DNA of 64,000 bases from an uncultured Pseudomonadales bacterium. GTDB lineage: Bacteria > Pseudomonadota > Gammaproteobacteria > Pseudomonadales > Pseudohongiellaceae. This document shows, piece after piece, positions 26,712-36,922 of this stretch. The position numbers were made by a program, and so were the translations under genes. The stretch covers positions 1 to 64,000 of the forward strand of contig CALTDI010000022.1 in NCBI GenBank assembly GCA_943842505.1, in the 5' to 3' direction. Below the pieces are notes generated by a model. The model ran no database searches. It had not been told where the DNA came from and was given only the letters and a program-made list of their open reading frames with translations. The first letter of the stretch is position 1. The number at the start of each line of letters is the position of its first letter.

Positions 26712-27929
26712 ATGACTGATTCTCTCTCGCTCGCTGAAGCCCGCGCCCTGGTCCTCGATTGTCAGGGTCTGGGCAGTCGCAGCACATTCGGTTCAGGCTC
26801 GGCTGGGACTAAGAAGGCGATCGAGCATCTGGGCTATGTACAGATCGATACGCTCTCAGTTGTAGCCAGGGCCCATATTCACACCCTGTGGAATCGCGTG
26901 GCTGCCTTTAAGGCTGCAGATATAGACACACTGCAACAGCGCGGGGCCATCTTCGAGCACTGGGCGCATGCGCTTGCCTTTCTTCCGATGCGCGACTACC
27001 GGTTTTCCCTACCTTTGATGCAGCGCATCGCCTCTGGTGAGAACCATTGGTACAAGAAAGACCCCAAACAGACCCGTAAAGTCTTGCAGCGTATTCGCGA
27101 GGAGGGTCCGTTAACGGCCAAGGACTTTACGGATAAGAAGAGCAGCGACGCGATGTGGGCGCGCTCACCATCGAAGAGGGCCTTGGAGACGCTGTTCATG
27201 GAGGGGGAGCTGATGATTCCCCGACGCAAAAATTTTCACAAGGTCTACGACCTGCGAGAGCGCGTCTTGCCCGAGGGTGTCGATGCGAGCATGCCTTCTC
27301 AGGATGAGCTCTGTCGTCATCTGATAGCCAGCAATATGCGCGCCCATGGCCTGGCGCTGAGCTCTGAGATGGCTTATCTGCGTAAAGGTCTGGGCGCGCG
27401 AATGTCTCAAACCGCTGCGAACATGGTCGAGGAGGGGGTGCTGCGGAGGATACGCGTAGGCGATCAAGCGTATTACTGCACAACAGAAAACCTGAATAGG
27501 CTGGGGCAGAAGCAGCCTAGCCCGAAACTAAGAATCCTGTCGCCATTCGATAACGCCGTGATTCAACGTAAGCGCCTCGCTTCGTTATTCGACTTCGACT
27601 ATCAGATCGAATGTTATGTGCCGAAGGCGAAACGAAAATACGGATACTTCTGTTTGCCGGTTATGCGCGGCAATCGATTCGTAGCGAGACTGGATGCCAA
27701 GGCAGATAGGAAGACAGGTGAATTTCACGTGCTGAACCTGTACCTGGAAGACAGTGTGAACAACCGCAACACGTTTCTGTCTGCCCTGTGCAAAGAGCTC
27801 AAGCGCTTTGCGCAGTTCGATGATTGCAGCAAGGTTAAGTTTCACGCCATTAGCCGGGCTGCCATAGTTTGCTGTCGCGTTACGACATTGGGCGCGGGCT
27901 TTGGGCTTCAGGCTAAAGGTGTCCTATAA
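26712..27929 (+). CDS. ycaQ: Winged-helix DNA glycosylase, YcaQ/AlkX family
   Basis: 405 residues of the HTH_42 family. The signature YVQIDTLSVVARAHIHTLWNR region (QxD catalytic motif) appears at residues about 40-60. E. coli YcaQ (AlkX) removes bulky N7-alkylguanines and unhooks interstrand crosslinks; related AlkZ enzymes protect toxin producers. The C-terminal part (LSPFDNAVIQRKR, then YFCLPVMRGNRFVARLDAK) is typical. The region beyond residue 385 is less regular but the frame is intact. It stands alone, 83 bases after the cupin gene. Confidence 0.85.
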   Translation: MTDSLSLAEARALVLDCQGLGSRSTFGSGSAGTKKAIEHLGYVQIDTLSVVARAHIHTLWNRVAAFKAADIDTLQQRGAIFEHWAHALAFLPMRDYRFSLPLMQRIASGENHWYKKDPKQTRKVLQRIREEGPLTAKDFTDKKSSDAMWARSPSKRALETLFMEGELMIPRRKNFHKVYDLRERVLPEGVDASMPSQDELCRHLIASNMRAHGLALSSEMAYLRKGLGARMSQTAANMVEEGVLRRIRVGDQAYYCTTENLNRLGQKQPSPKLRILSPFDNAVIQRKRLASLFDFDYQIECYVPKAKRKYGYFCLPVMRGNRFVARLDAKADRKTGEFHVLNLYLEDSVNNRNTFLSALCKELKRFAQFDDCSKVKFHAISRAAIVCCRVTTLGAGFGLQAKGVL

Positions 27930-28128
27930 AGCGGCGAAAAGCGGCGAGTTTCTGCTCTGCCAGTGGGATCTCTGCTTTCTGTTAGAAGTGGATAAAAAAC
28001 AACAATTTACTAAAGATATCTACAGCAGCACCGATAAATTAAGCAAGAACGTGTTGAAATGGCTTAGGTTAGGATTGATTTCTTAGTGCTAGGCCTTTTT
28101 TTCGCCTGAAATTAGGCTAAGGAGCAGG

Positions 28129-29079
28129 TCAGGGCCGATTTTTTCGGGGAAGCAGCGCTAACTTCTCTGCCGGGCAGGCTATGACGTCATCCTGGCCAGA
28201 GCTGCGCCATTCGTCGAAGGCTATTAGTTCATACTCGCCGCTGCGCTTCGCCTTGGCGCCACGGCGGCGGGCCTTGCTACCGTCTGCCTTGCGATTGTTA
28301 AATCGATAAAGAGAGTAATCTTCAGGCAATGCAGCCGCTAACTCATCCATCGAGGCGAAGGAGAGGGAGTTTCCGTAAGTCACCTCAACTACCATGATGG
28401 GTCGTGATGTCTTCAGCGTGGCCTGCAAACCCTCAAGTACATTCTTTTCGAAGCCTTCTACGTCGATCTTAAGCAAGCCGACATCGGGCAGTGCATTGCT
28501 AGAAAAATACTCATCGCCGCGAACCAGGGCCAATTTGCCCAGGTTCGTGTTTCCCTTGCTTACGGTGCCGGCATCGAAGGAACCAATGCCCTGGTTGCGA
28601 CCCGTTGGCGCGAAGAAATCCAGCTCCTCCTGCTTATTGCTCAGGCCAACTTTATGCAGCTGTATGTTCGAGATGGCATTGAGTGCTATGTGCCGTTCAA
28701 GCTTCTGACTAACCGCTGCATAGGGTTCGAAAGAATGCACCTGATCAGCATGTAGGGACATGAATAGTGAGTGCTGGCCTATATTGGCGCCTATGTCGAC
28801 GAAGTTCTGTGGTGATTCGCCGTGAGACTGTTTCAGGTTTAGCATCGTATCTTGGAGGAAGAACAGTAGTGGCTTCTCGAAGGCGCCCAGATAAAAGAGA
28901 GCGAATTCCACGCTGTTATTGAGATTGCCCTTATACTGCAGGCCAAAGAAATCTGTAGAAAAAGGCGCATCCGGCACTTCACCGTAGTTGCATAGCCTCT
29001 TGTAGACAGCTTTCTTGTAACGCAGGCCAATCCAAGATTGGTTCCATACGAATCGAAAAATCCCGTGAGCTAAATTCAT
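28129..29079 (-). CDS. FkbM-family methyltransferase
   Basis: 316 residues with the class I methyltransferase motif FVDIGANIGQHSLFMSLH (SAM-binding glycine loop), the acidic end of strand 2 (VHSFEPY) and the FkbM signature LLKIDVEGFEKNVLEGL. The family methylates hydroxyls on sugars, polyketides and other small molecules, and the substrate here is unknown. It may modify surface glycans, but no glycan genes are adjacent. The DUF1643 gene lies 47 bases upstream on the same strand. Confidence 0.87.
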   Translation of the reverse strand: MNLAHGIFRFVWNQSWIGLRYKKAVYKRLCNYGEVPDAPFSTDFFGLQYKGNLNNSVEFALFYLGAFEKPLLFFLQDTMLNLKQSHGESPQNFVDIGANIGQHSLFMSLHADQVHSFEPYAAVSQKLERHIALNAISNIQLHKVGLSNKQEELDFFAPTGRNQGIGSFDAGTVSKGNTNLGKLALVRGDEYFSSNALPDVGLLKIDVEGFEKNVLEGLQATLKTSRPIMVVEVTYGNSLSFASMDELAAALPEDYSLYRFNNRKADGSKARRRGAKAKRSGEYELIAFDEWRSSGQDDVIACPAEKLALLPRKNRP

Positions 29080-29126
29080 CTTTCTAGTAGTCGATCTCCA
29101 GCGTATTCAGCGCGCTATTGTACAGC

Positions 29127-29609
29127 TTATGGGGCTATCGCGAACGGCCTTTGTGTGGATTTGATATACAGTGGATGCTTGGGCTGCCCGCCTGTGTTTT
29201 TACCAAGACAAAGCAAATTGGGGTGGCGCCGGAGAACCTGTTCAGCGCGGCCCAGCAATACGCCATGATTCCCCCAGCAGGCAATGCTCAGGCTTGCACT
29301 GGTGATCGCTGTGGCTATGCAGCGATCGTTGCCTCTCCCTATAGGGTGGGGCGATAGCCTCAGGTCCTTAGGTCTTGTTGCGCAGAAGGCGAATAGGTTA
29401 ACGACTTCCATGCTGCCGTAGCCCCAGGCTTGGGCAAAGGGGACGCAGCGCCTGATAGTAGGATCGTCGCTTCGATGGTCTGCTTTAGACGGGTTTAGGC
29501 CAATGAAAACTACCCTGCCGGACTCCACGTCTTCGCTCCAGGCGCGGCTCAGGCTATATCGGTAGCTTTTGCATTTAGAAAAGCGGGCATTTTGTGATGT
29601 GTATTGCAT
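29127..29609 (-). CDS. DUF1643 family protein
   Basis: 160 residues with the DUF1643 core: YRYSLSRAW, then VVFIGLNPSKADHRSDDPTI, then RRC and a later GNHG region. As with other members, the N-terminus carries a short strand-rich lead and NPS-A motif. Function is unknown; members resemble nucleotide- or DNA-processing proteins only loosely. AGAAG precedes the ATG at 29609. It may be co-transcribed with the FkbM gene. Confidence 0.8.
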   Translation of the reverse strand: MQYTSQNARFSKCKSYRYSLSRAWSEDVESGRVVFIGLNPSKADHRSDDPTIRRCVPFAQAWGYGSMEVVNLFAFCATRPKDLRLSPHPIGRGNDRCIATAITSASLSIACWGNHGVLLGRAEQVLRRHPNLLCLGKNTGGQPKHPLYIKSTQRPFAIAP

Positions 29610-29769
29610 TTCTTCTCGTCAATGGCGGGGCAGGCCTAGCTTTAAGTAAAGAATCCTTAATAATAAGGAAGCTGCTCGATAAAACCAGTCTTCGCCAAGC
29701 CTTAGTTGGCTAGCTTAGATATCGATTACCGAGCCAGAGGGGTCAGTCCTCGCAGAATGTCTCCTCTGG

Positions 29770-29817
29770 TTATGTAGTATCCTTCTTATGTAGCAGCCTC
29801 CTTATGTGGCATCCTTC
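29770..29817 (+). repeat. Three tandem 16-bp units upstream of the MTIP gene
   Basis: TTATGTAGTATCCTTC, TTATGTAGCAGCCTCC and TTATGTGGCATCCTTC follow one another without gaps (29770-29817). They end 88 bases before the ATG at 29906. The spacing is about 1.5 helical turns per unit. Confidence 0.85.
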
Positions 29818-29905
29818 AAATTGCACTCATTGCTCACCTCGAATTGCGTATTTGCCTTAGTCTGGCAGGTCGCGTATGTTCAGCCGTGAATTAGTTGGGG
29901 GATAC

Positions 29906-30715
29906 ATGTTAGCGATAATTGGTGGTACAGGCCTGTCAGGGCTTCAGGGTTTCGAGCTGTTGGAAAAGATTGCCTTGAAAACGTCTTACGCGCGGGGCAA
30001 GGTTAGACTGAGCCGATTGAAGAGCGCCGAGAAGGAATTCTTGTTCTTGCCCCGCCATGGAGCCAATCACAAGATACCACCCCATCAGATTAACTACCGT
30101 GCGAACATCGCCGCCCTCGCCGAATTAGGTGTCACGGAGATTGCCGCGGTAAACGCCGTAGGCGCGATTCACGGTGATCTGCTGCCAGGTTCCGTCGCGG
30201 TACCCGATCAGATTATCGACTACAGCTATTCCCGCGATGTCTCATTCTTCGATGGCAAGCTAAAACCGGTACACCACATAGACTTCACCGATCCTTATAG
30301 TGAGGCAATGCGTCAGCGGATACTGTCGGCGGCAGAGGTGGCTAAAGCTCACAAAAAATCGAGTTACGCAGTCATGAGAAGTGGAACCTACGCCTGTACT
30401 CAGGGCCCGAGACTGGAGACGGCGGCTGAGATTCGCCGACTCGCTCAAGATGGCTGCGACATGGTTGGCATGACCGGCATGCCGGAGGCCGCCCTGGCGC
30501 GTGAGTTGGAAATAGACTACGCGAGTCTGGCACTCTCGGTTAACTGGGCTGCAGGATTGTCGGAGGAGCCTATACTGCTAGACGATATTCACGCCGTGTT
30601 AGAAAAAGGCATGGATTTTATTTCTTCGGTACTCGCGGAAGTAGTGGCGCAGAGTCTAGGGCAAGAACTAGGGCAAGAATTAGGAGCCAGAGTTAAGAGG
30701 CCGCACCAAGACTAA
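29906..30715 (+). CDS. S-methyl-5'-thioinosine phosphorylase
   Basis: A purine nucleoside phosphorylase of the MTAP/MTIP family. LAIIGGTGLSGL begins the fold, with the phosphate site LPRHGANHKIPPHQINYRAN, then NAVGAI and the base/sugar site region TYACTQGPRLETAAEI with MVGMTGMPEA. P. aeruginosa PA3004 is the characterised MTIP and sits beside the same csiV-mfd-gap genes, so MTIP activity (salvage of polyamine-pathway thioinosine) is favoured over MTA phosphorylase. The ATG at 29906 (GGGGG upstream) was preferred to 29876. The C-terminus has a short LGQELGQELG duplication. Confidence 0.88.
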   Translation: MLAIIGGTGLSGLQGFELLEKIALKTSYARGKVRLSRLKSAEKEFLFLPRHGANHKIPPHQINYRANIAALAELGVTEIAAVNAVGAIHGDLLPGSVAVPDQIIDYSYSRDVSFFDGKLKPVHHIDFTDPYSEAMRQRILSAAEVAKAHKKSSYAVMRSGTYACTQGPRLETAAEIRRLAQDGCDMVGMTGMPEAALARELEIDYASLALSVNWAAGLSEEPILLDDIHAVLEKGMDFISSVLAEVVAQSLGQELGQELGARVKRPHQD

Positions 30716-30748
30716 GGGCCGCAGATTTCGAGCGTTGCTCAGGATTGC

Positions 30749-31699
30749 TTAGTTGGCGTCTTCGAAATCGAAGTCGGGAATCGGAAGTGGGGGCACTTCG
30801 TAAGGCTCGACCAGTATGACGATACCCATCGCCGGGTGATCGATGTAATGGAATTCAGTGCTGCGCATGTCGCGGCTCTGCTGCATATGAAAAACAGAAT
30901 TAATACCCATGGCTAAACCTGACTCGCCTGCGCCCATTGCATCCAGTGGGGTAAGCACTGCCTCGGGGACCTGTGGTAATACCCATTCACCCTCAAGATC
31001 GGCAACCGCGCTGTATTCCGTAAGCCATAAGTCGCTGTCTATGACGATTCGATCTCTGTTGTCATTGAAGCGAAGCGTAATTGAACCTTGCAGTTCGTGT
31101 TGATCGCCATACTTTAGCCCGCCATGCACATAAATCGGAATAGCCTCATTAGGGTCGGCTAGTGACTCGCGCCAGAGGCCGTGAAATAAGAGTCGATGTT
31201 CGGATGAGCGTTCTATGGCGCGATTGGTCTGTTGGAAGTCACTATCGAGCGGGCCTAGTTGCACGTAAGGATCTCGCAATAAATCGAAGAAGCGAAACTC
31301 TCCCTGCGCGCGGGGTGGCTGCGGCCCGGTAGCCAGGACTGCGCTAAGGCGCTCGGCCAACTCTGCTGCCGCCAATTCTTCATCGCTTAATTCAATTATC
31401 GTCTCTACGATAGTTAACTCTTCAGATTCCGCAGACTCCGAAATTGCCTCGGCGATCATACTGTCGGTTATTAGTAAATCGCCAGGCTCATCGAGTCGGC
31501 GCAGTGGGCTTGCGTAACTCAGTTCGCTGCGCTCGGCATTCCACATCTCCTCATCGCGGTCGCCTAGAGACTCGTTGCTGAAAATCGAAAGCTCGATTTG
31601 AAACCAGCGCTGTGAGGTCTGGCCATGGGCCGCGCTATTCAGGGCTAGCAATAGCCCGCTAGTCAGCAGGTAAAATAGTGCAGTCCGTGGCGACGACAT
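30749..31699 (-). CDS. CsiV-family periplasmic protein
   Basis: A signal peptide (MSSPRTALFYLLTSGLLLAL, then NSAAHGQ) leads to RWFQIELSIFSNE, the opening of the CsiV (DUF2803-like) family. In Vibrio cholerae CsiV binds peptidoglycan and is needed for response to D-amino acids. About 317 residues. A second in-frame ATG at 31738 would add 13 residues ahead of the signal peptide and sits 12 bases after the mfd stop; neither start has a clear ribosome site. It lies downstream of mfd in the same direction, as in Pseudomonas. Confidence 0.78.
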   Translation of the reverse strand: MSSPRTALFYLLTSGLLLALNSAAHGQTSQRWFQIELSIFSNESLGDRDEEMWNAERSELSYASPLRRLDEPGDLLITDSMIAEAISESAESEELTIVETIIELSDEELAAAELAERLSAVLATGPQPPRAQGEFRFFDLLRDPYVQLGPLDSDFQQTNRAIERSSEHRLLFHGLWRESLADPNEAIPIYVHGGLKYGDQHELQGSITLRFNDNRDRIVIDSDLWLTEYSAVADLEGEWVLPQVPEAVLTPLDAMGAGESGLAMGINSVFHMQQSRDMRSTEFHYIDHPAMGIVILVEPYEVPPLPIPDFDFEDAN

Positions 31700-31750
31700 G
31701 ACTGAAAAATAGCTGTGCTTTTTTGTTAAGGGCTGCATGAAGTGTCGGGG

Positions 31751-34700
31751 CTATGCCGCTTTCTGTTCCACGAGTTTAAAGTTATCCAGCAATTCGCTAA
31801 TGAAGTCCAGTTTATCATCGGCCTCTTCGCAGTTGTGGGTAAATTGTAGAGTATTTGCACCGCCAAGCTTGTAGGTCTGTGGATCGTTCTGGATCATCTG
31901 CACCAGCGACATAGGATCGATTGCCGTCTGTGCCATGAATTCTATACGGCCGCTTTTCACGTTGGCATCGATTTTTTTGATGCCGTATTTTTCTGCCTTG
32001 AGTTTCAGTTGAGTCAGGCGGAACAAGAGTTTTAATGGCTTCGGCAAGAGGCCGAAGCGATCGATCATCTCTACCTGTAATTCCTGGAGGTCGCTGTCAT
32101 CGATAGAGGCGGAAATTCTCTTGTACATGATTAGCCGGACATGAACATCCGGTAAATAGTTTTCGGGTATCAGTGCGGGAATGCGCAGATTGACATCGAT
32201 AGACTTGCCCAGATCCATATCCAGATCGGGGCGGCGGCCAGACTTGATAGCGGCAACAGCCTGTTCCAGCATTTCCGTGTAGAGTGAGAAGCCAATCTTC
32301 TGCATATGACCGCTCTGTTCGTCGCCTAGTAGTTCTCCCGCCCCGCGAATCTCCAGGTCATGACTGGCCAATGTAAATCCAGCGCCCAGGGTGGTGGCCG
32401 ACTGTATAGCCTCGATGCGTTTGTTTGCATCCGCACTAAGCTTGCCGTCGTTGGGCAGCAACATGTAGGCATAGGCCTGATGGTGCGATCGACCGACTCG
32501 CCCTCGTAGCTGGTGCAGTTGCGCGAGACCGAACTTGTCGGCGCGGTGAATGATTATGGTATTCGCGCTGGGGATGTCGATGCCTGTCTCAATAATAGTT
32601 GTGCAGACAAGAATGTTGTAGCGCTTGTGATAGAAGTCGGCCATGACCTTCTCCAGGTCGCTTTCGGCCATCTGTCCATGTGCAACGCAGATACGAGCCT
32701 GCGGAATAATAGTGCGCAGGTGCTCGGCGGTGTTCTCAATCGACTTTACTTCATTGTGTAGATAGAAGACTTGTCCGCCGCGCTGCAGTTCTCGAGATAC
32801 CGCTTCGATTATTAAGCTGTCCTGCTCTTGCCTTACAAATGTCTTGACGGACAATCGGCGCGCTGGAGGTGTAACGATGAGCGAGAGATCCCTTATTCCC
32901 GAAAGTGCCATGTTAAGCGTTCTTGGAATCGGCGTGGCGGTTAGTGTGAGGATGTCCACGTTGGCTCGCAGTGCCTTGAGCTTCTCTTTCTGTCGCACGC
33001 CGAAGCGATGTTCCTCATCGATAATGAGCATGCCCAGGTTGCTGTAGTCTATATCGCCGTGCAGGAGTTTGTGTGTGCCGATGAGCACATCGACCTTGCC
33101 AGCCTCTACTTTCTTTAGCGTCTCATTCTGCTCGCTGGTCGACTTGAAGCGCGAGATGACATCAACCACGATAGGCCAATCCGCGAAGCGGTCTTTAAAG
33201 CTCTCGAAGTGTTGTTGGGCGAGCAGGGTGGTAGGTACTAATAAGGCTACCTGTTTGTCATTTTGCACCGCTACGAACGCAGCCCTCATGGCCACCTCGG
33301 TCTTACCGAAACCAACATCTCCGCATACCAGGCGATCCATGGATCTGCCATTCTTCATATCGTCCAGTACGGCTTCGATGGCGTTCTCTTGATCGGCAGT
33401 CTCTTCGAAGGGAAAGCTGGCGACAAATTTATCGTAGTCGTCGCCGCTGAACTTGTATTTGTAACCTTTCTTGGCTTCGCGCTGCGCATAGATGTCGAGT
33501 AATTCGGCGGCAACGTCTCGAATCTTTTCTGCTGCCTTGCGCTTCGTCTTCTGCCACTGGTCGGTGCCCAGAGAATTCAGTGGCGCCGAGTCCTGCTCGG
33601 AGCCGCCGTAACGACTTATCAGATGCAGCGCGGCCACGGGCACATACAGCTTTGCCGCATTTGCATACTCCAGGGTCAGAAACTCGGTGTCTTGCCCGTC
33701 GGTATTAATAGTCTGCAGACCGCGATATCTGCCTACGCCGTGATCCAAATGCACCACGGCATCGCCGATGCGTAATTCGGTCAGGCTCTTGACGATGAAG
33801 TCGGTATTGCTCTGGTTTTTATTGCGTCGGCGTCGCTGGGCTATTCGGTTGCCAAACAGCTGCGCCTCGGTGATGAGGAATAGCTTATCGTCTTGCAGCC
33901 ACAGGCCCTGATCCAGAGGCGCGACAATGATGCCGAAGACGCTGCTTGAGTCGACAAAATCTTGCAGGTGGTCGAACTGCTTGGGTTTTATAGCGATCTG
34001 CTTCAATACTTCCAGAAGCGTCTCTCGCCTGCCGGCAGATTCTGCGCAGAAGACGATGCGGTGATCAGGGTTATTCTCGATGAACTGCTCGACAGCTAGG
34101 AACGGTCTCTTCAGTTTCGCGTCACTGCTCAGTTCCGGTAGCTTAAGGCTGCGCAATGAGGTGGCGCTGCTGCTGGACTTGAAGCTTATCTGCCGGAACT
34201 GCTTCAGTTTCGACAGCACCGTATCGATAGTCAGGAAGATATCGTCCGGGGGCAGGATAGGTCGAAAGTGATCTATCTGTCGGTCTTCATAGCGGCGTTG
34301 GATATCCTGCCAGAAGGTCTGTCCTGCCGCGGCGAGATCGCCAATCTTGCAATAGGTCGTATTCGCCGGCAGAAAATCGAATAGAGAATCCAGCCTTTCA
34401 TAGAACAGAGCCAGATAATACTCGAGGCCTGGGGAGCTGAGACCGTCACTAACATCTTGGTAGATGGGGCACTGGCGCAGGTCTATGTCGAATATCTCTC
34501 TGAAATTACTGCGAAAGGCGGTGATCCCCTTGGCGTCTAGCGGATATTCGCGACCAGGCAGGAGTTTGATCTGCTCTATTCTCTGGTCAGAGCGCTGGGT
34601 CTCGGGATTGAAGATACGCAGTGTCTCGATCTCTTCGTCCAGCAGGTCGATGCGATAGGGAAAGCGGCTCCCCATGGGGAAGATGTCGAGTATCGACCCC

Positions 34701-35218
34701 CTGACAGCGAATTCTCCATGCTCGAACACCGAATCTACGGATTGATAACCGGCATCGACAAGTTGTGAGCGCATCTTTTGAATAGATAGCGTCTGGCCTA
34801 CTGCTAAATCCAGACTGTTGCCGCGTATATATTTCATTGGTGGCAGTTTGTGCATCAAGCTGCCAATCGAGGTGACCAGAATTCCCTGTTGCAGATCGGG
34901 CAGGTGAAACAGAGCGTTCAGGCGATCAGAAACAATATCCTGGTGCGGTGAAAAATTATCGTAGGGCAGGGTCTCCCAATCCGGAAGGCTAAATACCTGC
35001 AGCGATTCAGCTTTGTTTGGCAATTTTGCACAGAAATAGCGCAGCTCGCGCTTGAACTGCTCTGCCGACTCGGTGTCCTGGCAGATCAGGAGCAGTGGGC
35101 CGCTGCTGTTTGCCGCAGCATTGGCCAATGCGAGGCTGGTAGCGGAGCCAAAAGTTGTCTGCCAGTGGCTTGCCAGTTGCGGGTCTCGGGGCAGAGGAGG
35201 ATTAAAAATAGTTGCCAT
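31751..35218 (-). CDS. mfd: Transcription-repair coupling factor Mfd
   Basis: Removes RNA polymerase stalled at DNA damage and recruits UvrA. The N-terminal UvrB-like part (SLPDWETLPYDNFSPHQDIV) is followed by the RNA polymerase-interacting Tudor-like domain (LRIGDAVVHLDHGVGRYRGL), a RecG-like helicase with Walker A GDVGFGKTEVAMRAAF and DEEHRFG, and the TRG/C-terminal domain. The ATG at 35218 gives 1155 residues, close to E. coli Mfd (1148); an earlier in-frame start at 35314 adds a 32-residue non-conserved leader. It is the first gene of an mfd-csiV unit. Confidence 0.96.
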   Translation of the reverse strand: MATIFNPPLPRDPQLASHWQTTFGSATSLALANAAANSSGPLLLICQDTESAEQFKRELRYFCAKLPNKAESLQVFSLPDWETLPYDNFSPHQDIVSDRLNALFHLPDLQQGILVTSIGSLMHKLPPMKYIRGNSLDLAVGQTLSIQKMRSQLVDAGYQSVDSVFEHGEFAVRGSILDIFPMGSRFPYRIDLLDEEIETLRIFNPETQRSDQRIEQIKLLPGREYPLDAKGITAFRSNFREIFDIDLRQCPIYQDVSDGLSSPGLEYYLALFYERLDSLFDFLPANTTYCKIGDLAAAGQTFWQDIQRRYEDRQIDHFRPILPPDDIFLTIDTVLSKLKQFRQISFKSSSSATSLRSLKLPELSSDAKLKRPFLAVEQFIENNPDHRIVFCAESAGRRETLLEVLKQIAIKPKQFDHLQDFVDSSSVFGIIVAPLDQGLWLQDDKLFLITEAQLFGNRIAQRRRRNKNQSNTDFIVKSLTELRIGDAVVHLDHGVGRYRGLQTINTDGQDTEFLTLEYANAAKLYVPVAALHLISRYGGSEQDSAPLNSLGTDQWQKTKRKAAEKIRDVAAELLDIYAQREAKKGYKYKFSGDDYDKFVASFPFEETADQENAIEAVLDDMKNGRSMDRLVCGDVGFGKTEVAMRAAFVAVQNDKQVALLVPTTLLAQQHFESFKDRFADWPIVVDVISRFKSTSEQNETLKKVEAGKVDVLIGTHKLLHGDIDYSNLGMLIIDEEHRFGVRQKEKLKALRANVDILTLTATPIPRTLNMALSGIRDLSLIVTPPARRLSVKTFVRQEQDSLIIEAVSRELQRGGQVFYLHNEVKSIENTAEHLRTIIPQARICVAHGQMAESDLEKVMADFYHKRYNILVCTTIIETGIDIPSANTIIIHRADKFGLAQLHQLRGRVGRSHHQAYAYMLLPNDGKLSADANKRIEAIQSATTLGAGFTLASHDLEIRGAGELLGDEQSGHMQKIGFSLYTEMLEQAVAAIKSGRRPDLDMDLGKSIDVNLRIPALIPENYLPDVHVRLIMYKRISASIDDSDLQELQVEMIDRFGLLPKPLKLLFRLTQLKLKAEKYGIKKIDANVKSGRIEFMAQTAIDPMSLVQMIQNDPQTYKLGGANTLQFTHNCEEADDKLDFISELLDNFKLVEQKAA

Positions 35219-35455
35219 GGATAGATGCTGGTATTTGCGTGTCGCAGAATCGGAAATTTGGGAATTCGGCAGTCGCTGGGGCGAACTGGAAAACAGCCGG
35301 CAATTGTATAGCAATTCATCTGACTAATCAGGCATGAATATATTCATCAATCTATCGCCCAGATAGTGTCACTTCGGTTGCACTGGCTATGCTTTCACAA
35401 GATAATAGCCGCGTTTTTGAAGCCAGAAATTTAATCGGAAAGAAAAGGGGTTTTT

Positions 35456-36922
35456 GTGGTCCGTCCAAGCGTAGATGATTACTTCGGTGACTGGAAACAG
35501 CGCGAAGCATTAGTGCAGGAAATGATTCCTGTTCTCGGTCGACTTTTTAGTCAGAAAAACGTCGGTATGTTTATCTATGGCAGACCGCTGCATAACAGGT
35601 CTGTGACTTTTATCATGAAGGCGCATCGCTTCGTTCGTCAGATAGAACGCAACGAGATGTCGGAATTCGAATCCCATCCGGTATTGATGGCCCTGGCCAA
35701 GTTAGACCTGTGGCATGTTCAGATTGATCTGGGCAAGCTGACCGTCCGTTTCATGGAGCATCTTCAAGAGAAGGGTGATGCAGCCCTTGGCGTGGACGAA
35801 TTTGTTGAGGGCGAGCTAGCCTATCTGGACGGCGTCAATGAGAAGCCAATCGAGAAGTGTCAACACGTGGTCTTATATGGCTTTGGCCGCATCGGCAGAC
35901 TGATGGCCAGATTGCTGATAGAGCGCACCAGTACCGCCGAGATTATGCAGCTCAAGGCTATCGTTGTGCGCCCGGGTGACGAAGGCGACTTGCAGAAACG
36001 CGCCAGCCTGTTCATGAATGATTCGGTCCATGGTGCCTTTCAAGGCACGTTGCGGGTTGATGAGAAAAGCAATAGCCTCATCGCCAACGGGAATGAGATT
36101 AAGGTTATCTACGCCAATAGCCCGGAGGAGATCGATTATGGTCAATATGGCATCGAAGATGCCCTGATCATCGACAACACCGGTATGTGGCGTGATCGTG
36201 AGGGTCTGTCTCGGCATCTTAAGTCTAAGGGTGCCGCGAAGGTGCTGTTAACCGCACCAGGAAAGGGCGATATCAAGAATATCGTCTACGGTATCAACGA
36301 CGACGAGATCAGCCCGGATGATACGATCATCACGGCAGCCTCGTGCACCACGAATGCCATTGCGCCAGTGCTTAAGGTGGTCAATGACAAGTTCGGCATC
36401 GTAAAAGGGCACGTTGAGACGGTTCACGCCTACACCAATGACCAGAACCTAATCGATAATTACCACAAGGGCAGTCGTCGAGGCCGTTCCGCCGCGCTGA
36501 ATATGGTTCTTACCGAGACCGGCGCCGCCAAGGCAGTAGTGAAGGCAGTGCCCGAGCTAGAGGGGAAATTAACCGGCAATGCGATCCGCGTGCCGATTCC
36601 CAACGTGTCGATGGCCATTATGAATCTGACCCTGGAAAAGGGGACTACGCGAGACGAACTCAACGAGTTCTTGCGCGATATTGCCCTGCATTCCAAGCTG
36701 CAGAATCAAATTAGCTATACAGAGTCTCCCGATGCGGTGTCCAGTGACTTCGTCGGCAGCAGAGAGGCGGGTATCGTGGATAGCAACGCTACCATCGTTA
36801 ACGATAATCACGTCGTTCTCTATCTGTGGTATGACAACGAATTTGGCTATTGTTGCCAAGTAGGAAGAATGGTTTACAAGATGGCGGGTATCATCTATCA
36901 GCAATATCCTCTAGAGGAATAG
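35456..36922 (+). CDS. gap: Glyceraldehyde-3-phosphate dehydrogenase, N-terminally extended
   Basis: Interconverts glyceraldehyde-3-phosphate and 1,3-bisphosphoglycerate with NAD(P). The Rossmann motif YGFGRIGRLMARLL begins only at about residue 140, after an extra helical domain; the catalytic Cys is in AASCTTNAIAPV and the C-terminal WYDNEFGY is intact. The 488-residue form with this N-terminal domain occurs in Pseudomonas (PA3001), next to mfd and nqr as here. The GTG at 35456 follows AAAGGGG. The role of the extra domain is unknown. Confidence 0.92.
   Translation: MVRPSVDDYFGDWKQREALVQEMIPVLGRLFSQKNVGMFIYGRPLHNRSVTFIMKAHRFVRQIERNEMSEFESHPVLMALAKLDLWHVQIDLGKLTVRFMEHLQEKGDAALGVDEFVEGELAYLDGVNEKPIEKCQHVVLYGFGRIGRLMARLLIERTSTAEIMQLKAIVVRPGDEGDLQKRASLFMNDSVHGAFQGTLRVDEKSNSLIANGNEIKVIYANSPEEIDYGQYGIEDALIIDNTGMWRDREGLSRHLKSKGAAKVLLTAPGKGDIKNIVYGINDDEISPDDTIITAASCTTNAIAPVLKVVNDKFGIVKGHVETVHAYTNDQNLIDNYHKGSRRGRSAALNMVLTETGAAKAVVKAVPELEGKLTGNAIRVPIPNVSMAIMNLTLEKGTTRDELNEFLRDIALHSKLQNQISYTESPDAVSSDFVGSREAGIVDSNATIVNDNHVVLYLWYDNEFGYCCQVGRMVYKMAGIIYQQYPLEE

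Noticed and set aside
27901..28086. 61-residue frame after the YcaQ gene
   Set aside because: Overlaps the end of that gene, has no ribosome site or recognisable family.
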